Part shown: positions 45,501 through 57,758 of the stretch, piece after piece
Layout: each line of letters begins with the position of its first letter
Numbering within the stretch: the stretch's first letter is position 1
NCBI RefSeq assembly: GCF_900116135.1
Contig: NZ_FOZX01000014.1
Location: 1-64,000 of the forward strand
DNA from: Saccharopolyspora flava
Lineage (GTDB): Bacteria > Actinomycetota > Actinomycetes > Mycobacteriales > Pseudonocardiaceae
Direction of reading: 5' to 3'
Length of the DNA stretch: 64,000 bases
Program-made: the position numbers and the translations under genes
The notes under the pieces: generated by a model
Seen by the model: only the letters and a program-made list of their open reading frames with translations
Databases searched by the model: none
What the model was told of the DNA's origin: nothing

Positions 45501-45989
45501 TCACTCCTCGCGGGCAGGGCGCGCCTCAGGGGGAAGCACACCCCAGTCGATGAGCTGCTCGGTGAGCTCGCCCGGCGTCATGTCGTAGATGATCGCCAGG
45601 GAACGCAGGTCTTCGGTGCGGATGGACAGCACCTTGCCGTTGTAGTCACCGCGCTGGCTCTGGATCGTGGCCGCGTAGCGGGCCAGCGGACCCACCTTCT
45701 CCGCAGGTAGTTGCTGCAGGCGCTCCAGGTTGATCACAACCTTGGTGGCCGGCTCCGCGCCGGAAGGCACGCGGCCCTCGGGCAGCAGCTCCGCGACCGG
45801 CACGCCGTAGAAATCGGCGAGCTCGGCCAGCTTCTGCACGGTCACCGCGCGGTCGCCTCGCTCGTAGGACCCGACGACCACGGCCTTCCACCGTCCGCCA
45901 GACTTCTGCTCGACGCCGTGCAGCGACAGACCCTGCTGCTGGCGGATAGCGCGGAGTTTGCTGCCCAGCGCCTTGGCGTAGTCGCCCAT
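45501..45989 (-). CDS. bldD: developmental master regulator BldD
   Basis: A 162-residue regulator. The N-terminal XRE-type DNA-binding domain occupies about 1-75 (KLRAIRQQQGLSLHGVEQKSGGRWKAVVVGSYERGDR). The C-terminal domain (about 80-160) carries the c-di-GMP signature RGD-x8-RTED: Arg113-Asp115 and Arg124-Asp127 correspond to the RXD-X8-RXXD motif that clamps tetrameric c-di-GMP in Streptomyces BldD. The DNA-contact and ligand residues are intact, so it should repress sporulation or antibiotic genes in a c-di-GMP-dependent way. ATG 45989 has GGAG 9 nt upstream. Convergent with nusB, divergent from the pyr operon. Confidence 0.95.
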   Translation of the reverse strand: MGDYAKALGSKLRAIRQQQGLSLHGVEQKSGGRWKAVVVGSYERGDRAVTVQKLAELADFYGVPVAELLPEGRVPSGAEPATKVVINLERLQQLPAEKVGPLARYAATIQSQRGDYNGKVLSIRTEDLRSLAIIYDMTPGELTEQLIDWGVLPPEARPAREE

Positions 45990-46230
45990 GTGGCGTTTCT
46001 CCGTTCGTTCGCCCCGTCAGCCGATAACGGCGACCGGGGAGCAAAGCTCAGATCGATACGGAGAGTAATGTTCGCTCGCGAGCGTCACCAGGTCAAGTTG
46101 GTCTTCGGTGCCGATGTGGCGAGGACCAACACACCACCCGGTCGATTGACCCGTTGTCGCTGATAGCGTACGGGTCAGCCCGGTGATGCGCAGGTTCATC
46201 CCGAACCCGGATTGCGGGGCAGCTCACACA

Positions 46231-46272
46231 CCATCCTTTAAGGACCCGTCCAGTGAGGCGGAGAAGGAGGTC
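46231..46272 (+). promoter_or_regulatory. PyrR-binding RNA hairpin in the pyr leader
   Basis: CGTCCAGTGAGGCGG (about 46248-46262) matches the PyrR-recognised loop consensus (GUCCAGnGAGGC). TCCTT (46234-46238) can pair with AAGGA (46264-46268), placing the ribosome site GGAGG at the base of the hairpin just before the pyrR GTG at 46278. This fits translational repression by PyrR-UMP as described in mycobacteria rather than the Bacillus terminator switch; no terminator alternative is evident. Confidence 0.78.
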
Positions 46273-46277
46273 GCACC

Positions 46278-46883
46278 GTGGCGTCTCGCCATCAGGCGAG
46301 CGCGGCGGAACCGGCAGGGCAGCGGGAGCTGCTTTCCGCCGGTGACGTTGCGCGCACGATAGCCCGCATCGCGCACCAGATCATCGAGAAGACCGCGCTG
46401 GACAGCTCCGACGAGCCGGTCGTGCTGCTGGGCGTCCCGACCAGGGGAACGCCGCTGGCCAGGAGGCTGGCCGACAAGATCAGCGAGTTCAGCGGGGTGA
46501 CGGTGCCGGTCGGCACCCTCGACATCACGCTCTTCCGCGACGACCTGCGCACCCAGCCCAACCGGCCGCTGGAGCCCACCAACCTCCCGCCCGGGGGCCT
46601 GGACGGCAAGCTGGTCGTGCTCGTCGACGACGTGCTCTTCTCCGGCCGCACCGTGCGCGCCGCCCTCGACGCCCTGCGCGACCAGGGCCGTCCCCGCTCG
46701 GTCCAGCTGGCCGTGCTGGTCGACCGGGGCCACCGCGAGCTGCCGATCCGCGCGGACTACGTCGGCAAGAACATCCCGACCTCCCGCAGCGAGGACGTGG
46801 CCGTGCAGCTGTCCGAAACGGACGGCGAGGACCGCGTGGTGATCCACAAGGCACAGGAGCCCCGGGAACAGGAGGAGGTGTGA
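46278..46883 (+). CDS. pyrR: bifunctional pyr regulator / uracil phosphoribosyltransferase
   Basis: A 201-residue phosphoribosyltransferase-fold protein. The PRPP loop is [21 protein letters not shown] (in two parts), the N-terminal [12 protein letters not shown] precedes it, and [15 protein letters not shown] holds the conserved Arg loop. It binds pyr leader RNA when UMP is high. GTG 46278 is preceded by GGAGG within the predicted PyrR-binding hairpin, suggesting self-repression. First gene of pyrR-pyrB-pyrC-x-carA-carB-pyrF. Confidence 0.95.
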   Translation: MASRHQASAAEPAGQRELLSAGDVARTIARIAHQIIEKTALDSSDEPVVLLGVPTRGTPLARRLADKISEFSGVTVPVGTLDITLFRDDLRTQPNRPLEPTNLPPGGLDGKLVVLVDDVLFSGRTVRAALDALRDQGRPRSVQLAVLVDRGHRELPIRADYVGKNIPTSRSEDVAVQLSETDGEDRVVIHKAQEPREQEEV

Positions 46884-47815
46884 TGCGTCACCTGCTGTCC
46901 ACTGAGGGCCTTCCCGCCGCCGACGCGACCGCCGTGCTCGACACCGCCGACACGCTCAAGCAGACGCTGCTGGGGCGCGAGGTGAAGAAGCTGCCGACGT
47001 TGCGCGGGCGCACCGTGGTGACGCTGTTCTACGAGAACTCCACCCGGACCAGGGTGTCCTTCGAGGTCGCCGGCAAGTGGATGAGCGCCGACGTGATCAA
47101 CGTGTCGGCGTCGAGCTCCTCGGTCGGCAAGGGCGAGTCCCTCCGGGACACCGCGCTGACCCTGTCGGCCGCGGGCGCCGACTGCGTGATCATCCGGCAC
47201 CCGGCCTCGGGCGCCGCGCACCGGCTCGCGGAGTGGCTGGAGGCCGACGGCACCCAGGTCGTCAACGCGGGCGACGGGATGCACGAGCACCCCACCCAGG
47301 CCCTGTTGGACGCGGCGACCCTGCGCGAGCGCCTGGGGGACGTCTCAGGGCGCCGCATCGGCATCGTGGGCGACCTGCTGCACAGCCGCGTCGCGCGGTC
47401 CAACGTGCACCTGCTGCGGACGCTGGGCGCCGAGGTGACGCTCATCGCGCCGCCCACGCTGGTGCCGACCGGCATCGAGCACTGGGGCGCCGAGGTGCGC
47501 CACGAGCTCGACCCGGAGCTGCCCGGCCTGGACGCGGTCATGCTGCTGCGGGTGCAGGCCGAGCGGATGCACGGCGGGTTCTTCCCGTCGGCCCGCGAGT
47601 ACTCGATCGCCTACGGCCTCAACGAGAAGCGGCTGGCGAAGCTGCCCGAGCACGCGGTCGTGCTGCACCCGGGCCCGATGCTGCGCGGCATGGAGATCGC
47701 GCCGTCGGTCGCCGACTCGCCGCGCGCCGCCATCACCCAGCAGGTCGGCAACGGCGTGCACGTGCGGATGGCGGTGCTCTACCACCTGCTCGCCGGAGAG
47801 GAGCTCGCCGCATGA
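46883..47815 (+). CDS. pyrB: aspartate carbamoyltransferase catalytic subunit
   Basis: A 310-residue carbamoyltransferase. The carbamoyl-phosphate site is [19 protein letters not shown] (STRT), with [38 protein letters not shown] and [12 protein letters not shown]. No pyrI regulatory subunit is present, as in other actinobacteria. ATG 46883 shares one base with the pyrR stop and follows AGGAGGAGG. Stop overlaps pyrC. Confidence 0.96.
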   Translation: MRHLLSTEGLPAADATAVLDTADTLKQTLLGREVKKLPTLRGRTVVTLFYENSTRTRVSFEVAGKWMSADVINVSASSSSVGKGESLRDTALTLSAAGADCVIIRHPASGAAHRLAEWLEADGTQVVNAGDGMHEHPTQALLDAATLRERLGDVSGRRIGIVGDLLHSRVARSNVHLLRTLGAEVTLIAPPTLVPTGIEHWGAEVRHELDPELPGLDAVMLLRVQAERMHGGFFPSAREYSIAYGLNEKRLAKLPEHAVVLHPGPMLRGMEIAPSVADSPRAAITQQVGNGVHVRMAVLYHLLAGEELAA

Positions 47816-49110
47816 CGCGAGTGCTGCTGAAGGACGTCCGACCCTACGGCGAGGGCGAGCCGGTCGACGTGCTCGTCGCCGACGGCGTGATCGCCGATAT
47901 CGGCGCGAACCTCTCCGCCGACGCCGACGAGATCGTCCAGGGCTCCGGCGCCGTGGCGCTGCCGGGCTTCGTGGACCTGCACACCCACCTGCGCGAGCCG
48001 GGCCGGGAGGACGCCGAGACGATCGAGACCGGCTCGAAGGCCGCCGCGCTGGGCGGCTACACCGCCGTGTTCGCGATGGCCAACACCGACCCGGTCGCCG
48101 ACAACGCGGTGATCGTCGAGCACGTGTGGCGCCGGGGCCGCGAGGTCGGCCTGGTCGACGTGCACCCGGTCGGCGCGGTCACCGTCGGGCTGGCGGGGGA
48201 GAAGCTCGCCGAGCTGGGCACCATGCGGCACTCCGCGGCCGAGGTGCGGGTCTTCTCCGACGACGGCAAGTGCGTGCACGACCCGCTGATCATGCGCCGC
48301 GCGCTGGAGTACACCCGCTCGTTCGGCGGGCTGGTCGCCCAGCACGCCGAGGAGCCGCGGCTGACCGTCGGCGCGCAGGCCCACGAGGGCCCCAACGCCG
48401 CCCGGCTGGGCCTGGCCGGCTGGCCCGCCCCGGCCGAGGAGTCGATCGTGGCGCGGGACTGCCTGCTGGCCGCGCACACCGGCGGCACGCTGCACGTCTG
48501 CCACGTCTCCACCGAGGGCACCGCCGAGCTGCTGCGGTTCTTCAAGGGCCGCGACACCGGCGGCTCGGTGTCGGCCGAGGTGACCCCGCACCACCTGCTG
48601 CTCACCGACGAGCGGCTGGCGACCTACGACCCGGTCAACAAGGTCAACCCGCCGCTGCGCACCGACGACGACGCCCTGGCGCTGCGCCGGGCGCTGGCCG
48701 ACGGGACCGTGGACTGCGTGGCCACCGACCACGCCCCGCACGCCGCCCAGGACAAGGACTGCGAGTGGTCCGCGGCCAAGCCGGGCATGCTCGGGCTGCA
48801 GACCGCGCTGGGCATCGTGACGCGGACGATGGTGCGCTCGGGCCTGCTGGACTGGCGCGGGGTCGCGCGGGTGCTCTCCGAGCGGCCCGCCGAGATCGCC
48901 GGCCTGGCCGACCAGGGGCGGCCGATCGCCGTCGGCGAACCGGCCAACCTGGCGCTGGTGGACCCGGACGCCGAGTGGACGGTGCGCGCCGCCGAGCTCG
49001 CCAGCCTGGGCCAGAACTCCCCCTTCGAAGGGATGCGGCTGCCCGGACGGGTCGTCGCGACGCTGCTGCGCGGTGCGATCACCGCGCACGAGGGCAAGGT
49101 GAGGCGCTGA
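47812..49110 (+). CDS. pyrC: dihydroorotase
   Basis: A 432-residue class I dihydroorotase of the amidohydrolase superfamily. Metal ligands His57 and His59 are in [13 protein letters not shown], with further His in AQHAEEPRL and CHVSTEG, and the catalytic Asp in VATDHAPHA. The active-site loop is [15 protein letters not shown] near the C-terminus. ATG 47812 overlaps the pyrB stop as ATGA. It closes carbamoyl-aspartate to dihydroorotate. The downstream dehydrogenase pyrD and pyrE are not in this window. Confidence 0.95.
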   Translation: MTRVLLKDVRPYGEGEPVDVLVADGVIADIGANLSADADEIVQGSGAVALPGFVDLHTHLREPGREDAETIETGSKAAALGGYTAVFAMANTDPVADNAVIVEHVWRRGREVGLVDVHPVGAVTVGLAGEKLAELGTMRHSAAEVRVFSDDGKCVHDPLIMRRALEYTRSFGGLVAQHAEEPRLTVGAQAHEGPNAARLGLAGWPAPAEESIVARDCLLAAHTGGTLHVCHVSTEGTAELLRFFKGRDTGGSVSAEVTPHHLLLTDERLATYDPVNKVNPPLRTDDDALALRRALADGTVDCVATDHAPHAAQDKDCEWSAAKPGMLGLQTALGIVTRTMVRSGLLDWRGVARVLSERPAEIAGLADQGRPIAVGEPANLALVDPDAEWTVRAAELASLGQNSPFEGMRLPGRVVATLLRGAITAHEGKVRR

Positions 49111-49628
49111 TGGAACGCACGCTGTGGGTGCTGGCGCTCGCCGCGTTGGCGGCGCTGGTGTTCTTCGGGATGCGACGCGGCTGGCTGGCCCGGGCCCGAC
49201 GACAGGAGGCCGAGCTGCCTCCGTTCCCGGAGCGGCCGGCCGACCCCGGCGCCGAGACCCTCGCCCCCGCCACCGGCATGTACATCGGCACGACCAAGGC
49301 CGACGACTGGCAGGACCGGATCGCGGTCGGCGACATCGGGCACCGCGCCAACGGCACCGCGCACCTGCACGCGACCGGTCTGCTGATCGAGCGCGACGGC
49401 GCCTCGGCGGTGTGGATCCCCGCCGCGTCCGTGGTGGACGCGCGGCTGGACCACAAGCTGGCCAACAAGGTCGTGCCCGGCGCCGGTCTCGTGGTGGTGA
49501 CCTGGCGACTCGGCGATCAGCTGCTGGACACCGGATTCCGCGGCGACGACAAGCAAGCACAGACCGAGTGGGCCGAGGCGATTCGCGCCCTTCCCGCTCA
49601 GACTTCGAATCAGTCGGAGGACAAATGA
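49110..49628 (+). CDS. membrane-anchored PH-like protein of the pyr operon (Rv1382-like)
   Basis: A 172-residue protein with one N-terminal transmembrane helix (RTLWVLALAALAALVFFGMR, about 3-22), a Pro/Glu-rich spacer and a C-terminal beta-rich domain (IGTTKADDWQDRIAVGDIGHRANG, LLIERDGASAVWIPAASVVDARLD, LVVVTWRLGDQLLDTGFRG) resembling bacterial PH domains. A gene of this type sits between pyrC and carA in many actinobacteria. It has no known enzymatic part in pyrimidine synthesis; a membrane-linked scaffold role is only speculation. Both ends overlap neighbours, so it is certainly co-translated. Confidence 0.88.
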   Translation: MERTLWVLALAALAALVFFGMRRGWLARARRQEAELPPFPERPADPGAETLAPATGMYIGTTKADDWQDRIAVGDIGHRANGTAHLHATGLLIERDGASAVWIPAASVVDARLDHKLANKVVPGAGLVVVTWRLGDQLLDTGFRGDDKQAQTEWAEAIRALPAQTSNQSEDK

Positions 49629-50745
49629 CCGCGCACACCCCGGCCGCGCTGGTGCTGGAGGACGGCCGGATCTTCCGCGGGGAGGCCTACGGCAAGGTGG
49701 GCCGCACCCTCGGTGAGGTCGTGTTCACCACCGGCATGACCGGCTACCAGGAGACGCTGACCGACCCGTCGTACCACCGCCAGATCGTGGTGCAGACGGC
49801 GCCGCAGATCGGCAACACCGGCTGGAACGACGAGGACGACGAGTCCGACAAGATCTGGGTCGCCGGCTACGCCGTGCGCGACCCCGCCCGCCGGCCGTCG
49901 AACTGGCGCTCCACCCGCAGCCTCGACGACGAGCTCACCCGGCAGGACGTCGTCGGCATCTCCGGGATCGACACCCGCACCCTGACCCGCCACGTGCGGG
50001 AGCTGGGCGCGATGCGCGGCGGCATCTTCTCGGGACCGGAGCTGGCCTCCGACGAGCAGATGGTGGCCGCGGTGAAGGACTCCTCGGGCATGGTCGGCGC
50101 GTCCCTGGCGGGCGACGTCACCACCGCCTCGACCTACGTGATCCCGGCCGAGGGCCAGAAGCGGTTCACGGTGGCCGCGCTGGACATGGGCATCAAGGCG
50201 AACACGCCGCGGATGATGGCCCAGCGGGGCATCGAGATCCACGTGATGCCGCTGGCGTCCACGATGGACGAGATCCTGGAGATCGCGCCGGACGGGCTGT
50301 TCCTGTCCAACGGTCCCGGCGACCCGGCGACCACCGACGCGCAGGTCGAGCTGACCCGCCAGGCCCTGGACCGCAAGCTGCCGCTGTTCGGCATCTGCTT
50401 CGGCAACCAGGTGCTTGGCCGCGCGCTGGGCCGCGGCACCTACAAGCTGCAGTACGGCCACCGCGGCATCAACATCCCGGTCATCGACCAGGAGACCGGC
50501 AAGGTCGCGATCACCGCGCAGAACCACGGTTTCGCCGTGGAGGGCGAGCCGGGCGAGGAGTTCTCCACCGACTTCGGCCGCGCGATCGTGTCCCACCACT
50601 GCGCCAACGACGGCGCCGTCGAAGGCCTGCGGCTGCTGGACGGCCCCGCCTTCTCCGTGCAGTACCACCCCGAGGCGGCAGCGGGTCCGCACGACGCCGC
50701 GCCCCTGTTCGACAAGTTCGTTGATCTGATGAGCGAGGCCCGGTA

Positions 50746-50746
<1 letters not shown>
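49625..50746 (+). CDS. carA: carbamoyl-phosphate synthase small subunit
   Basis: A 373-residue class I glutamine amidotransferase: N-terminal [13 protein letters not shown] and [17 protein letters not shown], then FLSNGPGDP, the nucleophile Cys258 in [21 protein letters not shown] and the His/Glu of [13 protein letters not shown]. It supplies ammonia to CarB. ATG 49625 overlaps the preceding gene; the stop shares one base with carB. Confidence 0.96.
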
Positions 50747-54056
<3,310 letters not shown>

Positions 54057-54060
<4 letters not shown>

Positions 54061-54914
54061 CGGTGGCTGACGCGCCGCTGCGCGCGGGGTTCGGCGCCCG
54101 GCTCACCGACGCGGTGAGCCGGCGCGGGCCGCTGTGCGTGGGCATCGACCCGCACCCGTCGCTGCTGCACGCGTGGCAGCTGGGGGAGAGCCCGCAGGCG
54201 CTGGAGCGCTTCGCGATGACCGTGGTGGAGGCGCTGGCCGACCGGGTGGCGCTGCTCAAACCGCAGTCGGCGTTCTTCGAGTCCTACGGTTCCGCCGGGA
54301 TCGCGGTGCTGGAGAAGGTGATCGCCGAGGCCCAGCAGGCGGGTGCGCTGGTGCTGCTGGACGTCAAGCGCGGCGACATCGGCTCGACGATGACGGCCTA
54401 CGCGATGGCCTACCTCGACGAGCACGCCCCGCTGGCCGTCGACGCGATCACGGTCTCGCCGTACCTCGGCTACGGGTCGCTGGCCCCGGCCATCGGGCTC
54501 GCCGAGCAGAACGGCAAGGGCGTGTTCGTGCTGGCCCGCACGTCGAACCCGGAGGGCGTGGGCCTGCAGCAGTCGGTCCACGGCAGCGGCGACACGGTCG
54601 GCCAGTACATCGTGGACTCGGCCGCCGAGACCAACCTGGGCAAGACCCCGATGGGCCACGTCGGCGTGGTGGCCGGAGCCACCATCCCGGCGGGAGAGCT
54701 CGACTTCTCCGACCTCAACGGCCCCATCCTCGCCCCGGGCCTCGGCGCCCAGGGCGCCACGGTCGAAGACCTCAAAGCGGTCTTCGGCCGAGCCCTGCCC
54801 CACGTCCTGCCGACGACGTCGCGAGACGTCCTCCGCCACGGCCCCGACGTGAAGTCCCTCCAAGCCACCCACACCCACCTCGCAGAAGAGATCAACACCA
54901 AACTCACCCCCTGA
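54057..54914 (+). CDS. pyrF: orotidine 5'-phosphate decarboxylase (type 2)
   Basis: A 285-residue TIM-barrel decarboxylase of the longer type-2 (PyrF_sub2) group: [22 protein letters not shown], the catalytic Asp/Lys array [17 protein letters not shown] (Lys104) and [15 protein letters not shown] 54057 overlaps the carB stop. Last gene of the pyr operon, followed by a strong hairpin. The usual actinobacterial next genes (mihF, gmk, rpoZ) are not present; an ESX-substrate island follows. Confidence 0.94.
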
Positions 54915-54929
54915 CCAACAACCCACCAC

Positions 54930-54966
54930 GAGGGCGTGCGGATCCCCCCGGAACCCGCACGCCCTC
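54930..54966 (+). terminator. terminator of the pyr operon
   Basis: GAGGGCGTGCGG (54930-54941) and CCGCACGCCCTC (54955-54966) form a perfect 12-bp stem with a 13-nt loop, followed by TTGG, 16 bp after pyrF. Confidence 0.88.
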
Positions 54967-55126
54967 TTGGCGTTGTGCCGACCCGCCCAACGCTCCGGGG
55001 ACGTCCACGTGGTCTGCGAAGCTCTCCGCTGCGCTGATCGGATGGCGAATTCCGTGAATTCTCCACGCGCCCTCGACCTCCTCGGCTACCGTCGCCGCAG
55101 GTGAGTCGATCAAGGGGGAGGATCGG

Positions 55127-55558
55127 ATGTCAGGCCCGGCCGAGCGGATCCAGGAGATGCTGCGGGACTTCGAGGAGCAAGCGGCGAAAGCGGCCCAGCT
55201 CCAATCTGCCGTCCAGGACATGCAGGGCACCGCCACGAGCGACGACCGCTCCGTCACCGTCTCCGTGGCGCCTTCGGGTGCGCTCTTGGACCTTCAGCTG
55301 GCGCCGAACGCGATGCGCAAGCAGGCGCACGAGCTGCAGCAGCAGATCATGGACGCGGTTCGCCGGGCGACGGAGAGCGCCGCGAACCAGATGAACGAGG
55401 CGGTCGCCCCGATCCTCGGAGACCGGATGTCGCAGTTCCAGGAGGCGTTCAACGCGCAGACCGCGGTCGTGAAACCCCGCGAGGAACATCAGTCGCGTCC
55501 GCCGACGAGCTCGGCCGACGAGGACGACGATTTCGGATCCGGTTCGTTCCTGCGCTGA
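55127..55558 (+). CDS. YbaB/EbfC-family protein of an ESX-substrate island
   Basis: A 143-residue YbaB-like protein: N-terminal coiled segment RIQEMLRDFEEQAAKAAQLQSAVQDM, the beta part RSVTVSVAPSGALLDLQLAPNAM, then a long helix (HELQQQIMDAVRRATESAANQMNEAV) and an acidic disordered tail (SADEDDDFGSGS). Bacterial YbaB binds DNA, but YbaB-like proteins beside ESX substrates (EspL type) are thought to assist secretion substrates. ATG 55127 has GGGGGAGG about 7 nt upstream. It leads a five-gene unit with short or overlapping junctions. Confidence 0.82.
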   Translation: MSGPAERIQEMLRDFEEQAAKAAQLQSAVQDMQGTATSDDRSVTVSVAPSGALLDLQLAPNAMRKQAHELQQQIMDAVRRATESAANQMNEAVAPILGDRMSQFQEAFNAQTAVVKPREEHQSRPPTSSADEDDDFGSGSFLR

Positions 55559-55574
55559 GGGGAGGAGACCCACG

Positions 55575-55889
55575 ATGACTGATCTTCGGATGACTCCGCA
55601 GACCCTGACCGGTCACGGCGCCGGTTGTGACTCGCTCGCCGAGAAGTTCGGACAGCTCGCCGACCTCCTCAACCAGGCCGAGGTCGACGACCAGTGCTTC
55701 GGACCGCTTGGGGAGTTCCTGTTCAGCTCCTACAAGTCCGGCCTCCGCGAATGCCAGGACCTGGCCACGAAGGCTCAGGACTTCCTGGTCCACACCAAGG
55801 AGCAGCTGGACGAGACCGTCAAGGACTACGCGGAGACCGAGCAGCAGATCATCGAGTCCCTCAACAAGGCCGGGGAGGGCATGGCATGA
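55575..55889 (+). CDS. EspC-like small type VII secretion substrate
   Basis: A 104-residue helical-hairpin protein (MTPQTLTGHGAGCDSLAEKFGQLADLLNQ; YKSGLRECQDLATKAQDFLVHTKEQLDETVKDYAETEQQIIESL in parts) of the EspC/DUF2580 type. DYAETE near the C-terminal end of helix 2 gives the YxxxE export signal recognised by ESX ATPases. Two Cys are present. ATG 55575 has GGGGAGGAG upstream; the stop overlaps the next gene as ATGA, suggesting a co-secreted pair with the larger WXG protein that follows. Confidence 0.82.
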   Translation: MTDLRMTPQTLTGHGAGCDSLAEKFGQLADLLNQAEVDDQCFGPLGEFLFSSYKSGLRECQDLATKAQDFLVHTKEQLDETVKDYAETEQQIIESLNKAGEGMA

Positions 55890-57049
55890 CCGCACCTCAG
55901 GGGCCGGGCGACTTCCAGACGCTCAACAAGGGGGAGGGGAAGTCCAAGAACTGGTTCGAGCAGTCAGCGGGTTACGGCTCCTCCTGGGCGGGTGCAGCGC
56001 AGGACCTGTCGGACGCGTCCTCGCCGCCGGAATGGGGTGCGGCGTCGGTCTCCGCACGTGCCGAAGCACTGCAGACGATGGCCAGCCCAGGTCAGGCACT
56101 CGCCGACAACGGGCTCGGATTCCTGGTCTCCATCGTCCTGACACCGCTGATCGAACTCGCGGAGCAGGCCTACGGTGATCCGGAGCAGATGCGTGCGACC
56201 GGCGAGGGCTGGGAGAACGTGGCCAAGTGGCTGGACCAGGTAGCCGAGCAGGAACCCCAGCGGGCCGAGGCCACGGCTGAGACGTGGATCGGCAAGGACG
56301 GCGACGCGTTCCGCAAGCAGATGGCCGAGTTCGGTGACGGCGTCAAGGCGCTGTCCGCCGACATCCGAGACCTCAAGAGCACGCTGGACATGGCGGCCGA
56401 CATCTTCGACATGTTCATGGAGTTCTTCATCCAGGTCGTCACGGAACTGATCATCGGCCTGATCATCCAGTGGCTGGCAGCCCTGGCGGCGTCCTGGATC
56501 ACCGCAGGAGCCTCCGTGGGGGCCGCGAGTGCGGGAACGGCGGCCCAGGTCGGAATCCAGGGCGGCCGCATCGCCACCCGCGTGGCCCAAGTCCAGCGCA
56601 AGCTCTACCAGCTCTTCCAGAAGCTGGAACAACTACTCCAGAAGCTCCGCGAAACCGCCAAGCTGCGTGAGGTCATCTCCAGGATGGATGCTCTGCGGAA
56701 CGGTGGGATGGTCAAGCAGTTCGTCGGTCGGCGCCTCGACTCAAACGCCGCGTTGAACACGCTGACGAAGGCGGATCCGACCTCTCTGGCCACGACGGCG
56801 AGCAGCCGGTTCTCCAACGAGACGGGCGCTGGTGCGCTGGCCGGCAATCTTGCTCAGCGGTTCATGACCAGTACATTCGGCGGGCAGACGCGCATCAGCG
56901 GCGCGTTGTTCGACGCGGGCGTCTCGACCGCAACAGACGCGGCAATCGAGCAGGGGGCGGATGCCGCTTATGGTGTCGGGAAGGACCAGGTGACCGGTGA
57001 GATGAATGAGCAGGAGCGGAAGTCCGCTCAGGAGAAGGGCTTTCAGTGA
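55886..57049 (+). CDS. large WXG100-like type VII secretion substrate with hydrophobic helices
   Basis: A 387-residue protein. A WXG-like helical pair lies at about 100-170 (WENVAKWLDQVAEQEPQRAEATAETWIGKDGDAFRKQM, W-I-G turn). A strongly hydrophobic region at about 175-225 (MFMEFFIQVVTELIIGLIIQWLAALAASWITAGASVG, read in parts) could insert in membranes, and an amphipathic LYQLFQKLEQLLQKLRETAKLREV coiled region follows. The C-terminus has no recognised toxin fold. Such proteins are exported with their small partner. ATG 55886 overlaps the EspC-like gene; its own stop overlaps the next gene. Confidence 0.78.
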   Translation: MTAPQGPGDFQTLNKGEGKSKNWFEQSAGYGSSWAGAAQDLSDASSPPEWGAASVSARAEALQTMASPGQALADNGLGFLVSIVLTPLIELAEQAYGDPEQMRATGEGWENVAKWLDQVAEQEPQRAEATAETWIGKDGDAFRKQMAEFGDGVKALSADIRDLKSTLDMAADIFDMFMEFFIQVVTELIIGLIIQWLAALAASWITAGASVGAASAGTAAQVGIQGGRIATRVAQVQRKLYQLFQKLEQLLQKLRETAKLREVISRMDALRNGGMVKQFVGRRLDSNAALNTLTKADPTSLATTASSRFSNETGAGALAGNLAQRFMTSTFGGQTRISGALFDAGVSTATDAAIEQGADAAYGVGKDQVTGEMNEQERKSAQEKGFQ

Positions 57050-57756
57050 TTGAGGTTCTCGCGGTTCGGGGGCAGTGGTGTCGGCCGGGGGAGCCGGTGC
57101 TGTGGTGTCACCGCACGCAGTTGAGCTGCGGGTTCGACGTCGTGGGGCTGGATGCGCGGGGTAAACCGAAGAAGGGCTTCGGGGCGCGCGCGATGCTCGC
57201 TGGCGGGGACAAGGCAGCGGGTGTGGTGGCCGGTCTCGCGGAAGCTGCGGCCGGGGCCAGCGGTGGCTCGGACTTCTCGGATCCTCCTGCGAACGTGGTG
57301 TTCGGCGGTGGGGAGGACTGCGCGGCCGTCGAACAGCTGTCGCGGGTTCCAGGTGATGCGCTTGTCGGATGCTGGGTACTCACGCCGCAGAGGTTTGCGT
57401 GGCTGACCTTCAGCGCCGAGCAGCGCGAGGAAGAGCCGTCGCCGCAGGGGCTGCTCGGCGGAGCGCTGAGGTTCGGTAAGGGGGCCGTGAAGTTCGCGCA
57501 GGAGCTCGCGGCGAACAAGGCCGAGCACGAACCTGGTGTGCCCGTTCCGGTTCCGCAGGTCAGGACCTGGCTGGAGATCGAGCGTTCCGCCATCACCGAG
57601 ATCAGCGCGCAGCGCCGCGATCTCGGACGCGGGTTCAAGTACAAGCCCTGGTACCTGCGGGTGACGTTGACCGACGGTTCCGGTGTGGACGTGTGCCGGA
57701 CCCGGGAGCAGGAGCGCGTGCAGCGCCTGCTCGACATGTCGCACGGGAAGATCTGA
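57046..57756 (+). CDS. hypothetical protein, paralogue of the next gene (ESX island)
   Basis: A 236-residue soluble protein without signal peptide. WCRPGEPVLWCHRTQLSCGFDVVG opens it; DALVGCWVLTPQRFAWLTFS is central, and RDLGRGFKYKPWYLRVTLTDGSGVDVC with a final helix EQERVQRLLDM closes it. The next gene shows the same order (WCGPGEKLAFIIGG; HLAWLVCSNQRLAVVVE; DLGRGFDPVEFFRIGFADGSVLEF; final helix), so the two are tandem paralogues. The late part looks like a PH-type beta sandwich with a C-terminal helix. GTG 57046 overlaps the WXG gene. A chaperone or immunity role for the secreted partner is conjecture. Confidence 0.78.
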   Translation: MIEVLAVRGQWCRPGEPVLWCHRTQLSCGFDVVGLDARGKPKKGFGARAMLAGGDKAAGVVAGLAEAAAGASGGSDFSDPPANVVFGGGEDCAAVEQLSRVPGDALVGCWVLTPQRFAWLTFSAEQREEEPSPQGLLGGALRFGKGAVKFAQELAANKAEHEPGVPVPVPQVRTWLEIERSAITEISAQRRDLGRGFKYKPWYLRVTLTDGSGVDVCRTREQERVQRLLDMSHGKI

Positions 57757-57758
57757 CG

